Shown: positions 24,851-37,900 of the stretch, piece after piece
Numbering within the stretch: position 1 is the stretch's first letter
How the letters are laid out: the number at the start of each line of letters is the position of its first letter
DNA from: Rotaria sordida
Lineage: Eukaryota; Rotifera; Eurotatoria; Philodinida; Philodinidae
Length of the DNA stretch: 64,000 bases
Assembly (NCBI GenBank): GCA_905250125.1
Contig: CAJNOL010001341.1
Location: 1-64,000 of the forward strand
Direction: 5' to 3'
The notes under the pieces: model-generated
What the model was told of the DNA's origin: nothing
Databases searched by the model: none
Seen by the model: only the letters and a program-made list of their open reading frames with translations
Position numbers and translations under genes: made by a program

Positions 24851-25984
24851 GATGCTCATGTATTTCATGTACTTAGTCACAGATAGTTCGTTAGGGTTAT
24901 CTATTTCACAAATTCTATACAATCAATCTAATTAGATTGGTATCAACTCCATTTTGACAACACGACAATTTACTTTCTAACTTTTATGGGAAAATGTCTG
25001 AGGTAGACCAACAAACAGCAGCAAGAAACAAGGTAAATTAATGAGTCATATAACACAGATGTCGAATCAAATGAATCTATGGCATCTTATGTGTCACCTT
25101 TTATTCATTCAGTAATCTGAGAGTTGAACATGCTGAAACCAATAAGGCAGTAGCACAGCTTTTCTATCTACTAAAAGATAAGAGGCTCTCTATCTATGGC
25201 TATATTCTTTGTTTTTGGCATCAATTTGACACAAGAGAAAAAGAGTTTGAGATTGAGGGAGAAATTGGCTCGGAGACTCTTATTGCATGAAATTGGGATT
25301 CATTGCTAGCTGACAAAGAAGATAATTATGAATTTTGCCATATGATCAGTTACAGTGGAGCCAATTAAAATTTTCCTTACTGCTTTTTTTTGTTACTATA
25401 CTTCTTTTATTTTTTTAATCTACTATATATAGTGAGAAAGCTTGGAACGTACTGCATCTTTTGATATATTTACGCTGAACATTAAATGCAGTTAAAAGTA
25501 TAAAAAATGAATTAGAAAGAAAGTGGTATTTTTCTTTTTACTATGAGGTGTCCATAATGTTGTAACATTTTTTATTTCGCAAATATCGCGGCTTAGATGA
25601 ATGATAACATCTTGAATTCTTTTTGAAAAGATGCGCTGCAAAATTCTCTACAAAATCTGTATAATAAAATTCTATTTTACCTGTTTTAATGGTTTTTCTT
25701 ATACTCACAACATACATGTAATACTTGAAACTTGAATTCAAGTATTCAATTATTGATTAGTTAAAGTTTCAACTAATCAACTATTCAAGTTTCAAGTGTT
25801 CAAGCTTCAAGTATTCACCTATTCAAATTTTAACTTCTCAAATGTTCTGCAGATATTCAGTGGGGAACTGCTTTTCTCCACCTAACTCACCTTCTACTTC
25901 AGCGTCGCGAACCATGCACGTCTTTGTGCACATCATTGTTCCTACTCATTGCTGCACAGTAGCTCAAGCCTCTCACATAGCTCT

Positions 25985-26130
25985 TGTAGCGCCCCAGAAA
26001 ATGTCTGAAGCATCTTAACCAAAACCTATAGCATCCTAGGAGCTGCTTGTAGCATTATAGAAGAAGCTTCTAACATCCTATGTAATACTGGCAACATTCT
26101 AGAGAACCCTGTAGCGTTCCAGGCTCTGAC
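25985..26130 (+). repeat. ~22-bp minisatellite
   Basis: About six degenerate units of the form GTAGCATCCTAGGAGCTGCT: TAGCATCCTAG, TAGCATTATAG, AACATCCTATG, AACATTCTAGA and TAGCGTTCCAG at regular spacing. Confidence 0.6.
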
Positions 26131-26137
26131 TGATTGA

Positions 26138-26605
26138 AAACTTGAATAGTTGAATACTTGAATGCTTAAATAGTGGAATAGTTGAATACTTGAATGGTTG
26201 AATACGTGAATCTTTGAATAGTTGAATACTTGAATCTTTGAATATTTGAATAGTTGAATACTTGAATAGTTGAATACTTGAATCTTTGAATAGTTGAATA
26301 GTTGAATACTTGGATCTTTGAATAGTTGAATACTTGAATGCTTAAATAGTGGAATATTTGAATAGCTGAATAGTTGAATACTTGAATGGTTGAATACGTG
26401 AATCTTTGAATAGTTGAATACTTGAATCTTTGAATAGTTGAATACTTGAATCTTTGAATAGTTGGGTACTTGAATAGTTGAATACTTGAATACCTGAATA
26501 CGTGAATCTTTGAATAGTTGAATACTTGGAATCTTTGAATAGTTGAATACTTCAATACTTCAATAATTGAATAGTTGAATGCTTGAACTGATAATTGAGT
26601 ACTTG
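26138..26605 (+). repeat. 8-bp satellite array (nTTGAATn)
   Basis: About 58 units of GTTGAATA / CTTGAATA / CTTGAATC / TTTGAATA. A frequent 24-bp higher-order unit is GTTGAATACTTGAATCTTTG+AATA. Because 8 is not a multiple of 3, the minus strand reads as an 8-residue protein repeat (YSTIQRFK), which is an artefact. Confidence 0.9.
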
Positions 26606-26749
26606 AATTCAACTTTCAAGTTTGACACTACTGACTTCTACATGGTTCTTTTAAAGGAATGGGTTTCAAAATATTAAGTGAATGAATTGATACTTGGTAT
26701 GCTTGAGCATGAGTTATAATTTCAGTGTTGTTCAGACATCTAGTTTAAT

Positions 26750-26862
26750 TATTCTTGGAATTTCCACAGGATTCCCATAGAATTCTCGTGGGATTCCCGG
26801 GATCCCATAGGATTTTCTGAATTTCCATGGGATTCAGAATCCCGGGAATCCGCCAATTCTTC
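26750..26862. repeat. GGATTCC-type simple repeat block 2
   Basis: It has the same GGATTCCCATAG/GGGATTCCCGGGAT motifs as the block at 24.2-24.4 kb, again with an orientation switch. Confidence 0.65.
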
Positions 26863-26974
26863 CTTGGTAAACCCATTGATAGTCCTAGATACAAATATTT
26901 TAAATCATGAGTAGAAGTGTTACCTGTTAGTTTGAAATCAGGCAATAAGATGTTAGGCAGTAATTCGATCCTTC

Positions 26975-27402
26975 GGCAAAATCAATGCTCTGGTTCATAC
27001 TCATCGTCTCTCACAACAATGATGTAAAGAACATTTACCAGTGTTCGTACAGAAAGATCATTGGCCAGCTAATTCACCAGATCTTAATTCATTTGATTAC
27101 TGTCCATGGGATGAACTGGAACAATGTATCGTAAAAATCAACACTTATTGACGAGTTAGAACGTAGTGTCAAAAAAAAATGAAACAAGAAGTTACTTTAA
27201 ACAGCGTTGATGACTATATGAAACGATTGTTTCGTGTTTTGGAAATTGACGATGCTTTTCTTAAATAAATAAAAAAACACTGTGTTGTAGAGAATTTGAT
27301 AACAACTCTTTTGAAACAAAAAATCAGCTCTATGACATGAAACATGAAAAATTTTTAGTGAAAATACTAACATCACCGTTTAATCTGGACCACCCGGTAT
27401 AT
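26975..27402 (+). pseudogene. Mariner transposase relic with 3' terminal repeat
   Basis: The plus strand reads NALVHTHRLSQQ*, then HLPVFVQKDHWPANSPDLNS followed by FDYCPWDELEQCIV, then (with stops) LNSVDDYMKRLFRVLEIDDA. This is the C-terminal third of a mariner transposase; WPxNSPDLNxxDY around the last catalytic Asp is diagnostic. About 130 bp further on, at ~27375-27398, a likely terminal inverted repeat (CCGTTTAATCTGGACCACCC) ends at GGTA, next to a TA. In-frame stops and absence of the 5' part show it is dead. Confidence 0.75.
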
Positions 27403-28953
27403 TTTTGAACTTAAGTAAAACTGTCAACTAGAGATAGTTTTTCCTGTTCTCTCTGAATATGCCATTGAGTTGATCAATGGAAGCCGGCATTATGTCGAAA
27501 ACTGTAATATATGGGCAAAAATATCCTATTTTCCTCATAATTCATCGATATTTACGTCGTTTTTGATCAATATCATTGAAGTCTTTTCTCGTTCATTTGT
27601 ATTGAGAACATGTGTAGATAGTTTACTTTGATATTAGGCGTAAACAAATACTTTTCTTCAGATAGTTAGAACAACAACATAAATGTAATTCACTGTAAGA
27701 AAAAGTAAATTGATTTCATATTGGTACAACATATGATATTTGTGAGTGAATCTCTACAGATGATAAATTGCGTCTGAAAAATAGCAAAAATGTTCATTGC
27801 AGCTAAAAACTTGTCGCTGCTGCGCCGAGATGAACTATGAAAGAAGTTGTAAGTACCGGCATGGTATTCAAAAAAAGTGTATGGAATTTCACTGCCGTCA
27901 TTGTACTCAACAAAAGCTGTTGTAATCAATTCATGAGATTCATCGAGTGTCAGAATGTTATATTTGTAGACAATGAAATTCATGCATGTCCTTCAGAAAA
28001 AACCTACTGCTGTCACAATGGACATCTCTACTTTTATAGATTGTTGGAGAAAGACCTTATCTACTTCCATATCTCGGAAAAAAGTTAGCAGACATCTACT
28101 ATATGTTTGTTTTTTTTAATTTTTAATTGGTAAAAATAATAAAAAATTTTCAATTACTACGAGAGTATCACTCTCCGCTTGGTCGGACCAGTCCTAGATA
28201 AAGCGTATGCTATATACAGGACTTCAGTGGTCAACTATGACTGATTACGACCGAAACTAGAAAAATTTGGCCATTGTATCCAATCATTGGGTTCTTGCTT
28301 TCAAGTTTCTACCATTTTCTGGCGTCTGTTCGTCGAAAACCTGCAGTAAATTCATGGATTCGGACGTCAAAATCGTCGGTTTGGATATTCTTAAGACATG
28401 TGGCGCCGAAACGATTTTCAATTCTGAAAAAGTATTTAATACAGCAGTTTTAACATTGATTATAAATGCGATATATAAAAGAATGACGATGCTTTCTTTG
28501 AAGAAAATAAGCAGTAATAATATTTTCATAAATAATATATTCTTATAATGTATTGAATATGATTAATAATTTTCTTTAGTATATGCGTATTGTTATTGTT
28601 CGAAATATCATAAAAAATGAAACTGTAAAATAGTTGACAATCAGGATGAATTAAAAAAAAAAGAAGTTTTTTGCATATCACAAATGGCTTGATTACATTA
28701 GAACAATTGACAATTATAATAAATATATTAAGATCTTTGCTATAAATAAAACATTTTTTCAGAGAAAAGAGTATCAATTAATGAAATTCAATTCAACACA
28801 ACATCGAAAATAAGCAAAGTAAAAGAAGAAAAAGTTCAGTATCATAACTTGACTAGTTAAATCTTATAGATAAAATTATAAATTTGAGAAAAGAATTTCG
28901 TAAGATTTGCATAAGCATATAAAATCAGATCTTTTTCACACACACACTCTAAT

Positions 28954-31900
28954 TTATCGAGCAGCCATAACACCATGAGTCAATACATCAGTGCATAATT
29001 GACATACTCTCACTGGTCTTTGTAAATTAAATTTCATAATTGGTAACTCGTTAAGAGAACATCGTTTACATAAAACTCGACCACAATGTCGACTAAAAGA
29101 ATAAATTTATTAAGAAAATACATTCAAAAAATAATAAAGAATAAAATACAAACCAATGATGTCTTCGATTTGTTATAGTAAATTTCGTTCCACATTCTAA
29201 ACATGTTTCACTTTCGCCCCATGGAGGTTCACGTGGAATGTTATCTGTTAAATTAGAATAGAATTAGTAATACAGCTCGTCAGGTCTAACATTTTCTGAT
29301 CCATTCGAACTGTGTTTTCATATTTTGAATGAAATTTTCTAATCAGATTTGAACAACCGCCGGAAGGACACTAAACACACATTTTTCTATTTTTTTAGTA
29401 TTTGATGACAAGCACGTCCTACACTCAGATAAAGAAATATGGGCCGTTTCCGGCTGAAAATGACTTTTTTTTCGGAAACTCACGACTCCGGGTATATTTC
29501 TTAGATGACTAGAGCTCGTTTGGATCAACCCGATGGATTCTATTTAGCAATAACAATCTTATTACTTACCAAGTATACTAACTAATAAAGCTTTACTTGC
29601 AGTTGGCATAGTAAATATTGAAAATGAATCATAATTACAAATACTTAAATTAGCACCAGCTGCTACTAGTGCACGACATAATTGACCATGACCATTTTTA
29701 TAAGCCAATAGTAGTGCTAAATAAATCTTATGAATTAAAAACAAAAAAAATTCATGTCGAACAAACCTGTATTTCCTTGTGCATCTTGAACATCAAGAGG
29801 AAATTTTGGATAAAATTCTAGTAAAATAGTAAATATTAAATGTGCATTTTCTCTACTATACGATGCCAAAACATGAAGACAATTCATTCCTCTAGAAAAT
29901 GAAACATATCAACACAGAAGAAGAAGAAAAAAACATTTTTATCTTACTTATTATTAAGTGTAAATACATCAATATCCGATTCAGATAGTAAACGACGTAC
30001 AACATCTAAATGACCATGTTGTACAGCCAAATGAAGTGCTAAATGAAATCAAAAAATTAATATATAAAACATGCAACGAATAAAATATGAATAGTTCTTG
30101 AAAAAGTTTTTATATAAGCTTTTGATTTATTGTACCGTGTTTTCGATACCGGACAAAAACTATCGGTCTATGCTGCGAGACTTTTGTTATATTTCAAATA
30201 GATTGAAGCTTCTTCTTTTATCCAATTGCTCGATAACATTTTTATTTGATGTAATCAATCAGATTTTTCAATAATTAATAACAACTTCATCGTTATTCAA
30301 CAATAACAATGTAAAACTCAGATAGGAAAATCTTACGAAATCGTACTGTTATGCCATGTACATAATACAGATGTCCATAAATGTAATACCTAGAGACTAG
30401 ATAAATCTCATCGATTCATACCAACAATTCTAGTTCAGTAGAATGATGGCAATAATTTTCGAAAAGTTTTTTGAAAACCATTGCGACAGCAGTAGACTCT
30501 CAGCCACGATGGACATCAATGGTACGTAAGATGTGCCATAAGACAAATCTGTTAAAGATATTATCAATATGTGTTTGTTCTCTTTTTTCTGTATATATAC
30601 ATGTTGTTAACTATAGCTATCTCTTGTCTTTTGTTGTGTCAGGTATTTTTTCAAATATTCTTTTGATTTGTTTCTTGATTGTCTCTCTTGCTTATCAGAT
30701 ATAACATATAGAAATATCTTACTGTAAGATTTAATATGTTTTTAACTACAAGATACTAGTGTGAGTCTTACATAATTTTCAGTTCCACTTATACTAATCC
30801 AGGTTAAACACTCAGAAGGTAAAATTAGATGAAAATTGTATAAAAAAATCGCAGTCTCAGAAATCTTACATCAGATCGTACTTTAAGATTCTTGAAAGAT
30901 CTTGCTATCCTGTAAGATATTACTATCAGACTATAGGAAATCTTATGTAGCGATAAGATCTTTCAAGAATCTTATAGTATGATCTGATGTAAGATTTCTG
31001 AGACTGCGGTTTTTTTTTGTACGATTTTCATACGATTATGCCTAATTTTTTTATCTGGGATTGAACAGGTAGGACAGTAAGGTAAACTCAATATTAGAGA
31101 CTATTTATATCGAAGAGAATAGTTGTAAACGATATAAAACGGCGTCTTCATGTCATCACTTTCTGTAAACTCATAAAACAGGCTGACAGATTATGGCGAC
31201 AATTAATGCAGTGCTATGCCGTTTCCGACGGTTGGAATGATCACCGTGAGTATCTTAGATAACAGAATGTTTTTTCTCTCAATTTTCAAATCCCTAATAT
31301 CGACTTAGAACTGATTTAAGACATGTTAATCTTGATTACCTTTTCCATAAATAGAAAATATTTGATAATAACTCGTTCATTAATTTACAAAATAAAAATA
31401 GATCATATACATACCAGTATTGTGATTAGAATCAAGTAAATTTGCTTGAATATGATTTTCAAGAAGGATGCTACAGATAAAACCACGATTATTCTCTGAA
31501 GCAAGATGTAAAGCAGATCGACGATTTGCTGTTACATCATTAATATTAGCTCCAGCAAGTAACTAAATATATATATATATATATATATGTATATTGAATT
31601 TTTGCTAATGCTTTCGTTCAAATAAAAAAAGAACATCATTCTTACTAGATTTCTTAAAATAATTTCATTGCCTGTTTGTACACATAAATGAAGTGGAGTT
31701 AATTGATTAGCATCATCTACTCGATTATTGACATTAACATTAACAGTTAATAAAAATAGAACACTTTCAATATCACCATTTTGTACAGCTATATGAAGAA
31801 AATTTCGACCTTTATTATCGAGCTAAATAAAAAAAAAAAAAGATTTATTTATCAAAAACAATTGAAAGACATTTTATTCATTTACTTGATCAGCTGCTTT

Positions 31901-34900
31901 TGGTTCTCGTTTTAAAATAAGATTAGCTGCTTCATTATTTTTTGATACAATTGAACAAGCAAATGATGTTTGATTTTGTTTATTACGAATTAAAAGATCT
32001 AAATTAGGTGCACGAATTAATAAACTTATTATAGTTATATGTTGATTAATAATTGCAACATGAAGAGGTGTATTTCCTTCAGTATCCTTAAATAAATATA
32101 ATTATTTGAAATAGTTATATTAATTTCATAATATTACTTTTTTATTAATATCAGCATGATGTTCAATTAATGTTGAAACAACTCGCTCAAGACCCCATTG
32201 ACAAGCTACAAGAAATTAAAGAATATAAAACAAAAATAAAAACAAAAAGAATCTCTTCCATGTTTACCAAGATGTAAAGGACTTTCAAGAGTTTTACATA
32301 TATCAGGTGTTTCACCGTTTAAACCTGGTTGACGAGGAGAGTTAATGTCACAACCACTGAAACAAATAAAATATATGATTTTGAAAAAAAGAATTGATTA
32401 ATATCTATATACCTTCTTATAAGAAAACAAGCAACACTTTCATTGTTTTCATCAATTGCTCGATGTAATAATGTTTGTCGACAATTATCAGGTCCATTTG
32501 ACCATCTATAAATGAACGATAAAATGTAGATTTTCGTACGAATTCAAAAAAAGAAAACTGTGAACTTCACACATTATTACTATTCAACAGTCAAAAATTT
32601 TTATTAACAAGGAGACATTCAAGTGAGATCTAATTGATATAAATTTATTCTCTTAATTTCGTTTTTCCATAAATCTAGTTTTTTCAAATAAGAGCTGATT
32701 TTTCAAAAGTGTTCACAAATCAGAGATATTCAGTTACATTTCAACAAACTATTCGAACAATTAAGAACCAACACTTTTTCACTGGGAGCGATATTTTTTT
32801 TTATAGTCACGCAAAACTTGCATTTTATGTCACAACTTAGGTGTTCTAAACAGATATGGTTAAAATGATCCCATTCCTGACGAAACCGGGTCAATGTCTT
32901 TTTTTCGATCACGATCAGGCCTAAATTTTATTTAATCGGGACTAGGACCAGTACCTTAAGTGACTGGTGTCGCCCATGTCTACGTCGTGATATACACTAT
33001 CATTGATTCTTACAACGATATTCATTATTCGACAAAGACTTACGAGGGAAGGTCTCCAACTCACCGACGTTGTTCGACTCTATATAATGGCTACAAGATA
33101 GGTTTCTATGAGACTAAGAAAAGACTAAAAGGATTTGGATTCATGGCCTATTGATGAAGAGTTATGATCGTTTGACTGAATTTTGGACCTGTGACAAAGA
33201 ATTTCTGAAACAATCGAATTAAAACATTTCGATCTGAAATTTTGCTCATTGATAGGTCAAATAGTCTTTAGAATCGCCTGAAAGTTTCAGTCAAAACGAG
33301 TGCTCCTTTCTCGAGATATTGAACTGTCAAAAAAAGAGTCACTTTCAGAGACAAATCATAAAAACTGAGTTTATTTGAAAATTTGATACCTCGAGAAAGG
33401 AACATTCGTTTTGGCTAAAACTTTCAGGCGATTCTAAGGACCATTAGACCTATCTATGGACAAAATTTCAGATCGAAATTTTTTAATTCGATTGTTTCGG
33501 ATATCCCTTGTCATAGGTCATGAATCCAAATTCTTTTAGTCCTTTTTTAGTCTCATAGACACCTATCTTGCAGCCATAATATAGAGTCAAATGACGTCTG
33601 TAAGTTGATGATCTTTTCTTGTTAGTTTAATAATCATTTTACTATTAATAGGAGATTGTAACTAATGAGATAACTATTAATTGAATAAAATGAAATAGAA
33701 ATATCTTACTGTGTGCTATCACAACCATACTTTACAAGTATTGTTGCAATATCTTCTTGACCAGAATCTAATGCATTCCAAAGAACACTATTTCTATTTT
33801 CATCGACAACATTCATATTAACACTATTTCGACAAAGTGCTTCAATAACTGATGGTAAATGATATTTAACAGCAAGTTGTATTGGACATAAATCATGTAT
33901 TTTTTGATTAACATCAACATTTTGTTCAAGTAAAAAAAGAGCTGCTTGAACATTTTGTTTAATAATAGCTTGTGCTAATAAAGGTGTTTGTTCTATATCA
34001 ACAATATCTATTTGTGCATAACCTTTTTGTAATAATTGTTTTGATATTGTTAACATATTCATCCATAGTGTTAAAGAAAAAGCACTTTGACCATGTTCAT
34101 CTTGTAAATTAAAATTTGGTTTTAAATTTTCATTAGAAATTTTTTCATACATATTTATATATATATCAAGTATACGTTCTTGTGATGCATAAACAGCACG
34201 ATGAATGGCTGTTTGAAGACCAACATTTATATTAATTTCATCAGGTAATGATGATGTTATATATGTTTGAATATTTGGATTAGCACCATTTTCTAATAAA
34301 GTATTTGTTAATTTTTCTAATCCAAATTGTGATGTTAAATGTAATGCTGTTTCACCTTGTTTATTCATATGATTAATATTAGCATTTTTTTCTATTAAAT
34401 AAATACCAGCTGATTGATAATGATGACGTGCACATTTATGTAAAAGTGAATCATTTAATAATGGATCAATAGCATCAATACTTGCACCACGTTCAACAAG
34501 TAAACTAGCAAATGTTTTATTGTTAAAATCCATATCTAAAATATTTTTGTTTAAAAATAATAGAACTATTTTAGTATCAAATAAATCGATATCATTATAT
34601 ATAATTATCTATTTAAAAGTATTTTTAATATTTAATCTTATTGTTAAAAAAAAATGCTTCTGTGGTATCAGGAAGAGACTAGACCATGTTCGGAGTAGCA
34701 TGTGTTTTTTCGTGAATAAAATATTCCCTCAAGGATTTTAGGAACGAAATTTCACATTAATGAATATAAGTATTAGTATGGTAGATACCCCACAAATGCA
34801 GATGCCACCCTCTTCTTAGAATGTTACTATTCTTTATGATATTTTCGGTACATGTACTAGAATTATGGCAGGACCGGTTGAGATGCTTGCGATTAGAATT

Positions 34901-37900
34901 TATTGTTGCATATGTACACCGAAAATATCAGCTCCATATAGTAAATAATAGTAGGACTTCAGTGATATTCATGAAAGTATTATCGTCATATTAATCTTGG
35001 TCTTACAAAAAAACAAATCATGACTCACAAACTTTGTCAAATCTATTCAGACGATTGGATCTGAAATTTGTTAGTAGATAATTTTGATGAATAAGGGAAG
35101 TCTTCTAACTGATAAATCGCTTTTGAATCGAAACTATATGCATTATGTAGACCTAAATAAAGTATGAATATTCTGAAGAGTGTTCGTGTTTTTAGTTGAT
35201 TTGCTGCCGAAATACTGAACTTTTATGGTATTTTTTTAAAAATAAGTGTCATGGTAACAGAAAAACTGATTTTTGAATTTCGACTTGAAACTTTGCATAG
35301 AGAGATCTTAATTAAGAGTAGTTTATTATGCAAGTTTCAAGTATTTTGATTTACTTCTATCCTGAAATAAGAACATCAAATCTACCATTGTTATATGAGC
35401 GATATACACGATACGCTATGCATCATAGTTGTTTCTTAGTATAGGAACAACGACAAGATCTGAAATATTCACAAAAAAAATTCTATTCTCATTAAGACTT
35501 GTCTCTACACAACAGTTCAAGTCAAAATTCGAGTTACCGCAGCATTCATTTTAAAAATATCATAATCCGTAGCAATAAACTAAGAATACAAAGTCTTTTC
35601 AAGATATTCATAACGTATTTAGATCTACATAATCTTGACTCTAAAGCAATTTATCAGTTGAAAGACTTTTCGCATAAGTACTGACAGTCATGGCTAAGTC
35701 ACTATTCTGTACGACACGTATTCAAACTGCAGTATCGTCAGTTCTGAAATAATCCTGGATAAATTACTAACGGCTATTCGCCTTGAATCATCCGTCCGAT
35801 AGTATGCTGACTAAGTTGTGACATACATCTGTCCTCGTAGCTAGTATATGGTTGATCAATGTATACGAGGAATTCATTATCATTTCAATGATAATTTATC
35901 TATTAACTTACGTTGTTGTTCAGCTTGTTGAAGAGCAAGCCAAAGTGGTACATGATCATCAATATTTCTTTCATCTAATGATATATTTGGTGATTTTAAT
36001 AATTCTTGAAAAACATCCATATTATTAACTAATATAGCTCGATGAAGACATGTATTTCCTTGTATATCTTTTATATTTGTATCAGCTCCATATTCAAGTA
36101 TTAATTGTGCAACACGACACATACCAGACATAATATCTGATGAAATTTCCATTGGATTAAGACTACTAAGAAGATGTAATGGTGTTTCATGTAAAATATT
36201 TGTTTGATGATCAAGTAAACATAAATGTTTAATAAGAAAACTAGCGGAATGTTCATCACCTAAAAATGTTTTTTTTTTTGTTTTTGATAAAAATTACATA
36301 AAAATAATTAATAAAATTTCACCTCGTTTAATAGCTAAATGAAGTAATGTTTGATTTTTATTATCAATATGATTAATATCTGCTTTATGACGCACAAGAT
36401 TTTCTGCCATACTATCTTGTTTTGTTTTTAATGCTAATTCAAGTGCTAATTCATTTTGATCATCAATTTCATTAACACGTTCTTCTAACTAAAAACAACA
36501 ACAACAAAAAAAAACAAGGATTACATATTCTTTGTTTTTTTTTTTGCTTACATCTTCATCATGATCAATTAAATAAAGAAAAAGAACATCTTCACGTTTC
36601 ATTCGTATAGCTTGATGAAGTGAATATTTTGTTTTTTCTTTAAATAATTTATAAGTCATTGCTGCAGATAAATATTGAAAATCTTCACTTGTAAAATCAG
36701 TCTAAATTTTTATTTAAAAAAAAAAGAAAAAACGTTAATTTAAAATCTTCTACCCAATGTGTACTAATTAATTGACTACAATGTATTTGTAAAACAGATG
36801 CATTGATTTCTTCAGCTATTTTATAAAATTTTAAACAATTACGAACATTTACAGCTGATATTAATGCAACTTCACATCTATACATTAAAAAAAAAACGGA
36901 GATTTTATATTGAAAATTTCAATATATCAGAGCAGGATAACTCATGAATTGAATTGAATGATACAGATGTTACACAAGTTGACACGTAAAGAAATGAATA
37001 CATTACTCATTAAACCGATGCATCGATCGGCGGCGACTGAAATTTTGAAATTAGAAAGCGAGAAAACCTATTTGAAACGTCGGATATTTTGAAAAATCAA
37101 ATATCTATTTCTGTGTCACAAAGGCGGACTCCCAACCCATCGGCTTACACCTCTACTCATTACCGATATTGTTAGAATTATACATCGGTCCATTAAGAAC
37201 ATAGATGGATAAGCTAGATATGCATATCATGTAAGCACTCTAAGCGATTAGCGATAACGGTATGCGAAAATAAAAATCAAATATAGACCCTAATGAATAT
37301 ATTGAGTTCAAGATATCCTTGCACTGGGTCAGTTGCCAACCAGATAATTTTTCGGGTGTTCTTTGTTGAGACTTATCTCATAAGAGAACATACCCGAGTA
37401 TTCGACTTCATATTTTGACTACAAGTAGATATCGGCGAGACTAAGATAAGTTTAAAAGGATTCGAGTCTATGTCCTTCTGATAAAGACTTATGATTGTTT
37501 AAACGAAAACGAACTTGAACTTTTCGAAAATGCCTCGATCTCAATAAAAATTTCATTAAACAGTAAGTCATGTGCCTGAATTCTTTTCAGCAAATGACTT
37601 AGTCTGACCAATATCTATTCGTAATCATAATATGAAGCCGAACAGCGCCTCACAGTTGAATATATTCTTTTAAAAGTACGTGGTTATCCGTTTAGTTTCT
37701 ATAGCGTTCTATGAAAAACTTTTCAATAAATTAGTAGATCGAACATTTCGAAATATTTTATAATCAAGTGCTAAAAAACCATAAAATAATCAAAGGTTTC
37801 TCTGACATATATACAGTAGGATACTCTGACCTTGATACACTCATTATGAATATGATTCAGACATTTCTAAACACGGAAATACTTCAAGAAAAAAGAAAAT

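Larger units (their letters stand above)
25719..26628. repeat. 0.9-kb inverted-repeat element containing two minisatellites
   Basis: The left end (25719-25760, ACTTGAAACTTGAATTCAAG then TATTCAATTATTGA) matches the reverse complement of the right end (26585-26628, ...TAATTGAGTACTTGAATTCA...CAAGT). Between them lie a short run of CAAGTATTCAA-type repeats (to ~25845), a 22-bp minisatellite and a long 8-bp satellite. The symmetrical ends suggest a non-autonomous element that has captured or grown the arrays. Confidence 0.6.
23148..28953. other. Repeat-rich intergenic region
   Basis: No intact gene. Besides the separately listed repeats, a GC-richer stretch at about 23.55-23.9 kb has CpG motifs (ACGGTTAAATACGGACC). 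A diverged direct repeat with ~224-bp spacing is visible (24555-24630 and 24779-24850, both GAGTTTTxTTTCxTATGC...CTGCACAG). Short open frames at 27690-28550 on both strands have no recognisable domain. Confidence 0.5.

Noticed and set aside
25345..25380. Possible Tc1-like terminus (CAGTTACAGTGGAGCCAATT)
   Set aside because: No inverted partner was found within the window, so no element can be defined.
26166..26612. 148-codon frame with YSTIQRFK repeats
   Set aside because: It is a translation of the 8-bp satellite; the 8-residue period follows from the unit length.
27690..28529. Frames of 81-97 codons on both strands, one beginning with a signal-peptide-like stretch
   Set aside because: They overlap each other, contain the repeat shared with the GPCR intron, and could not be joined into a phased gene.
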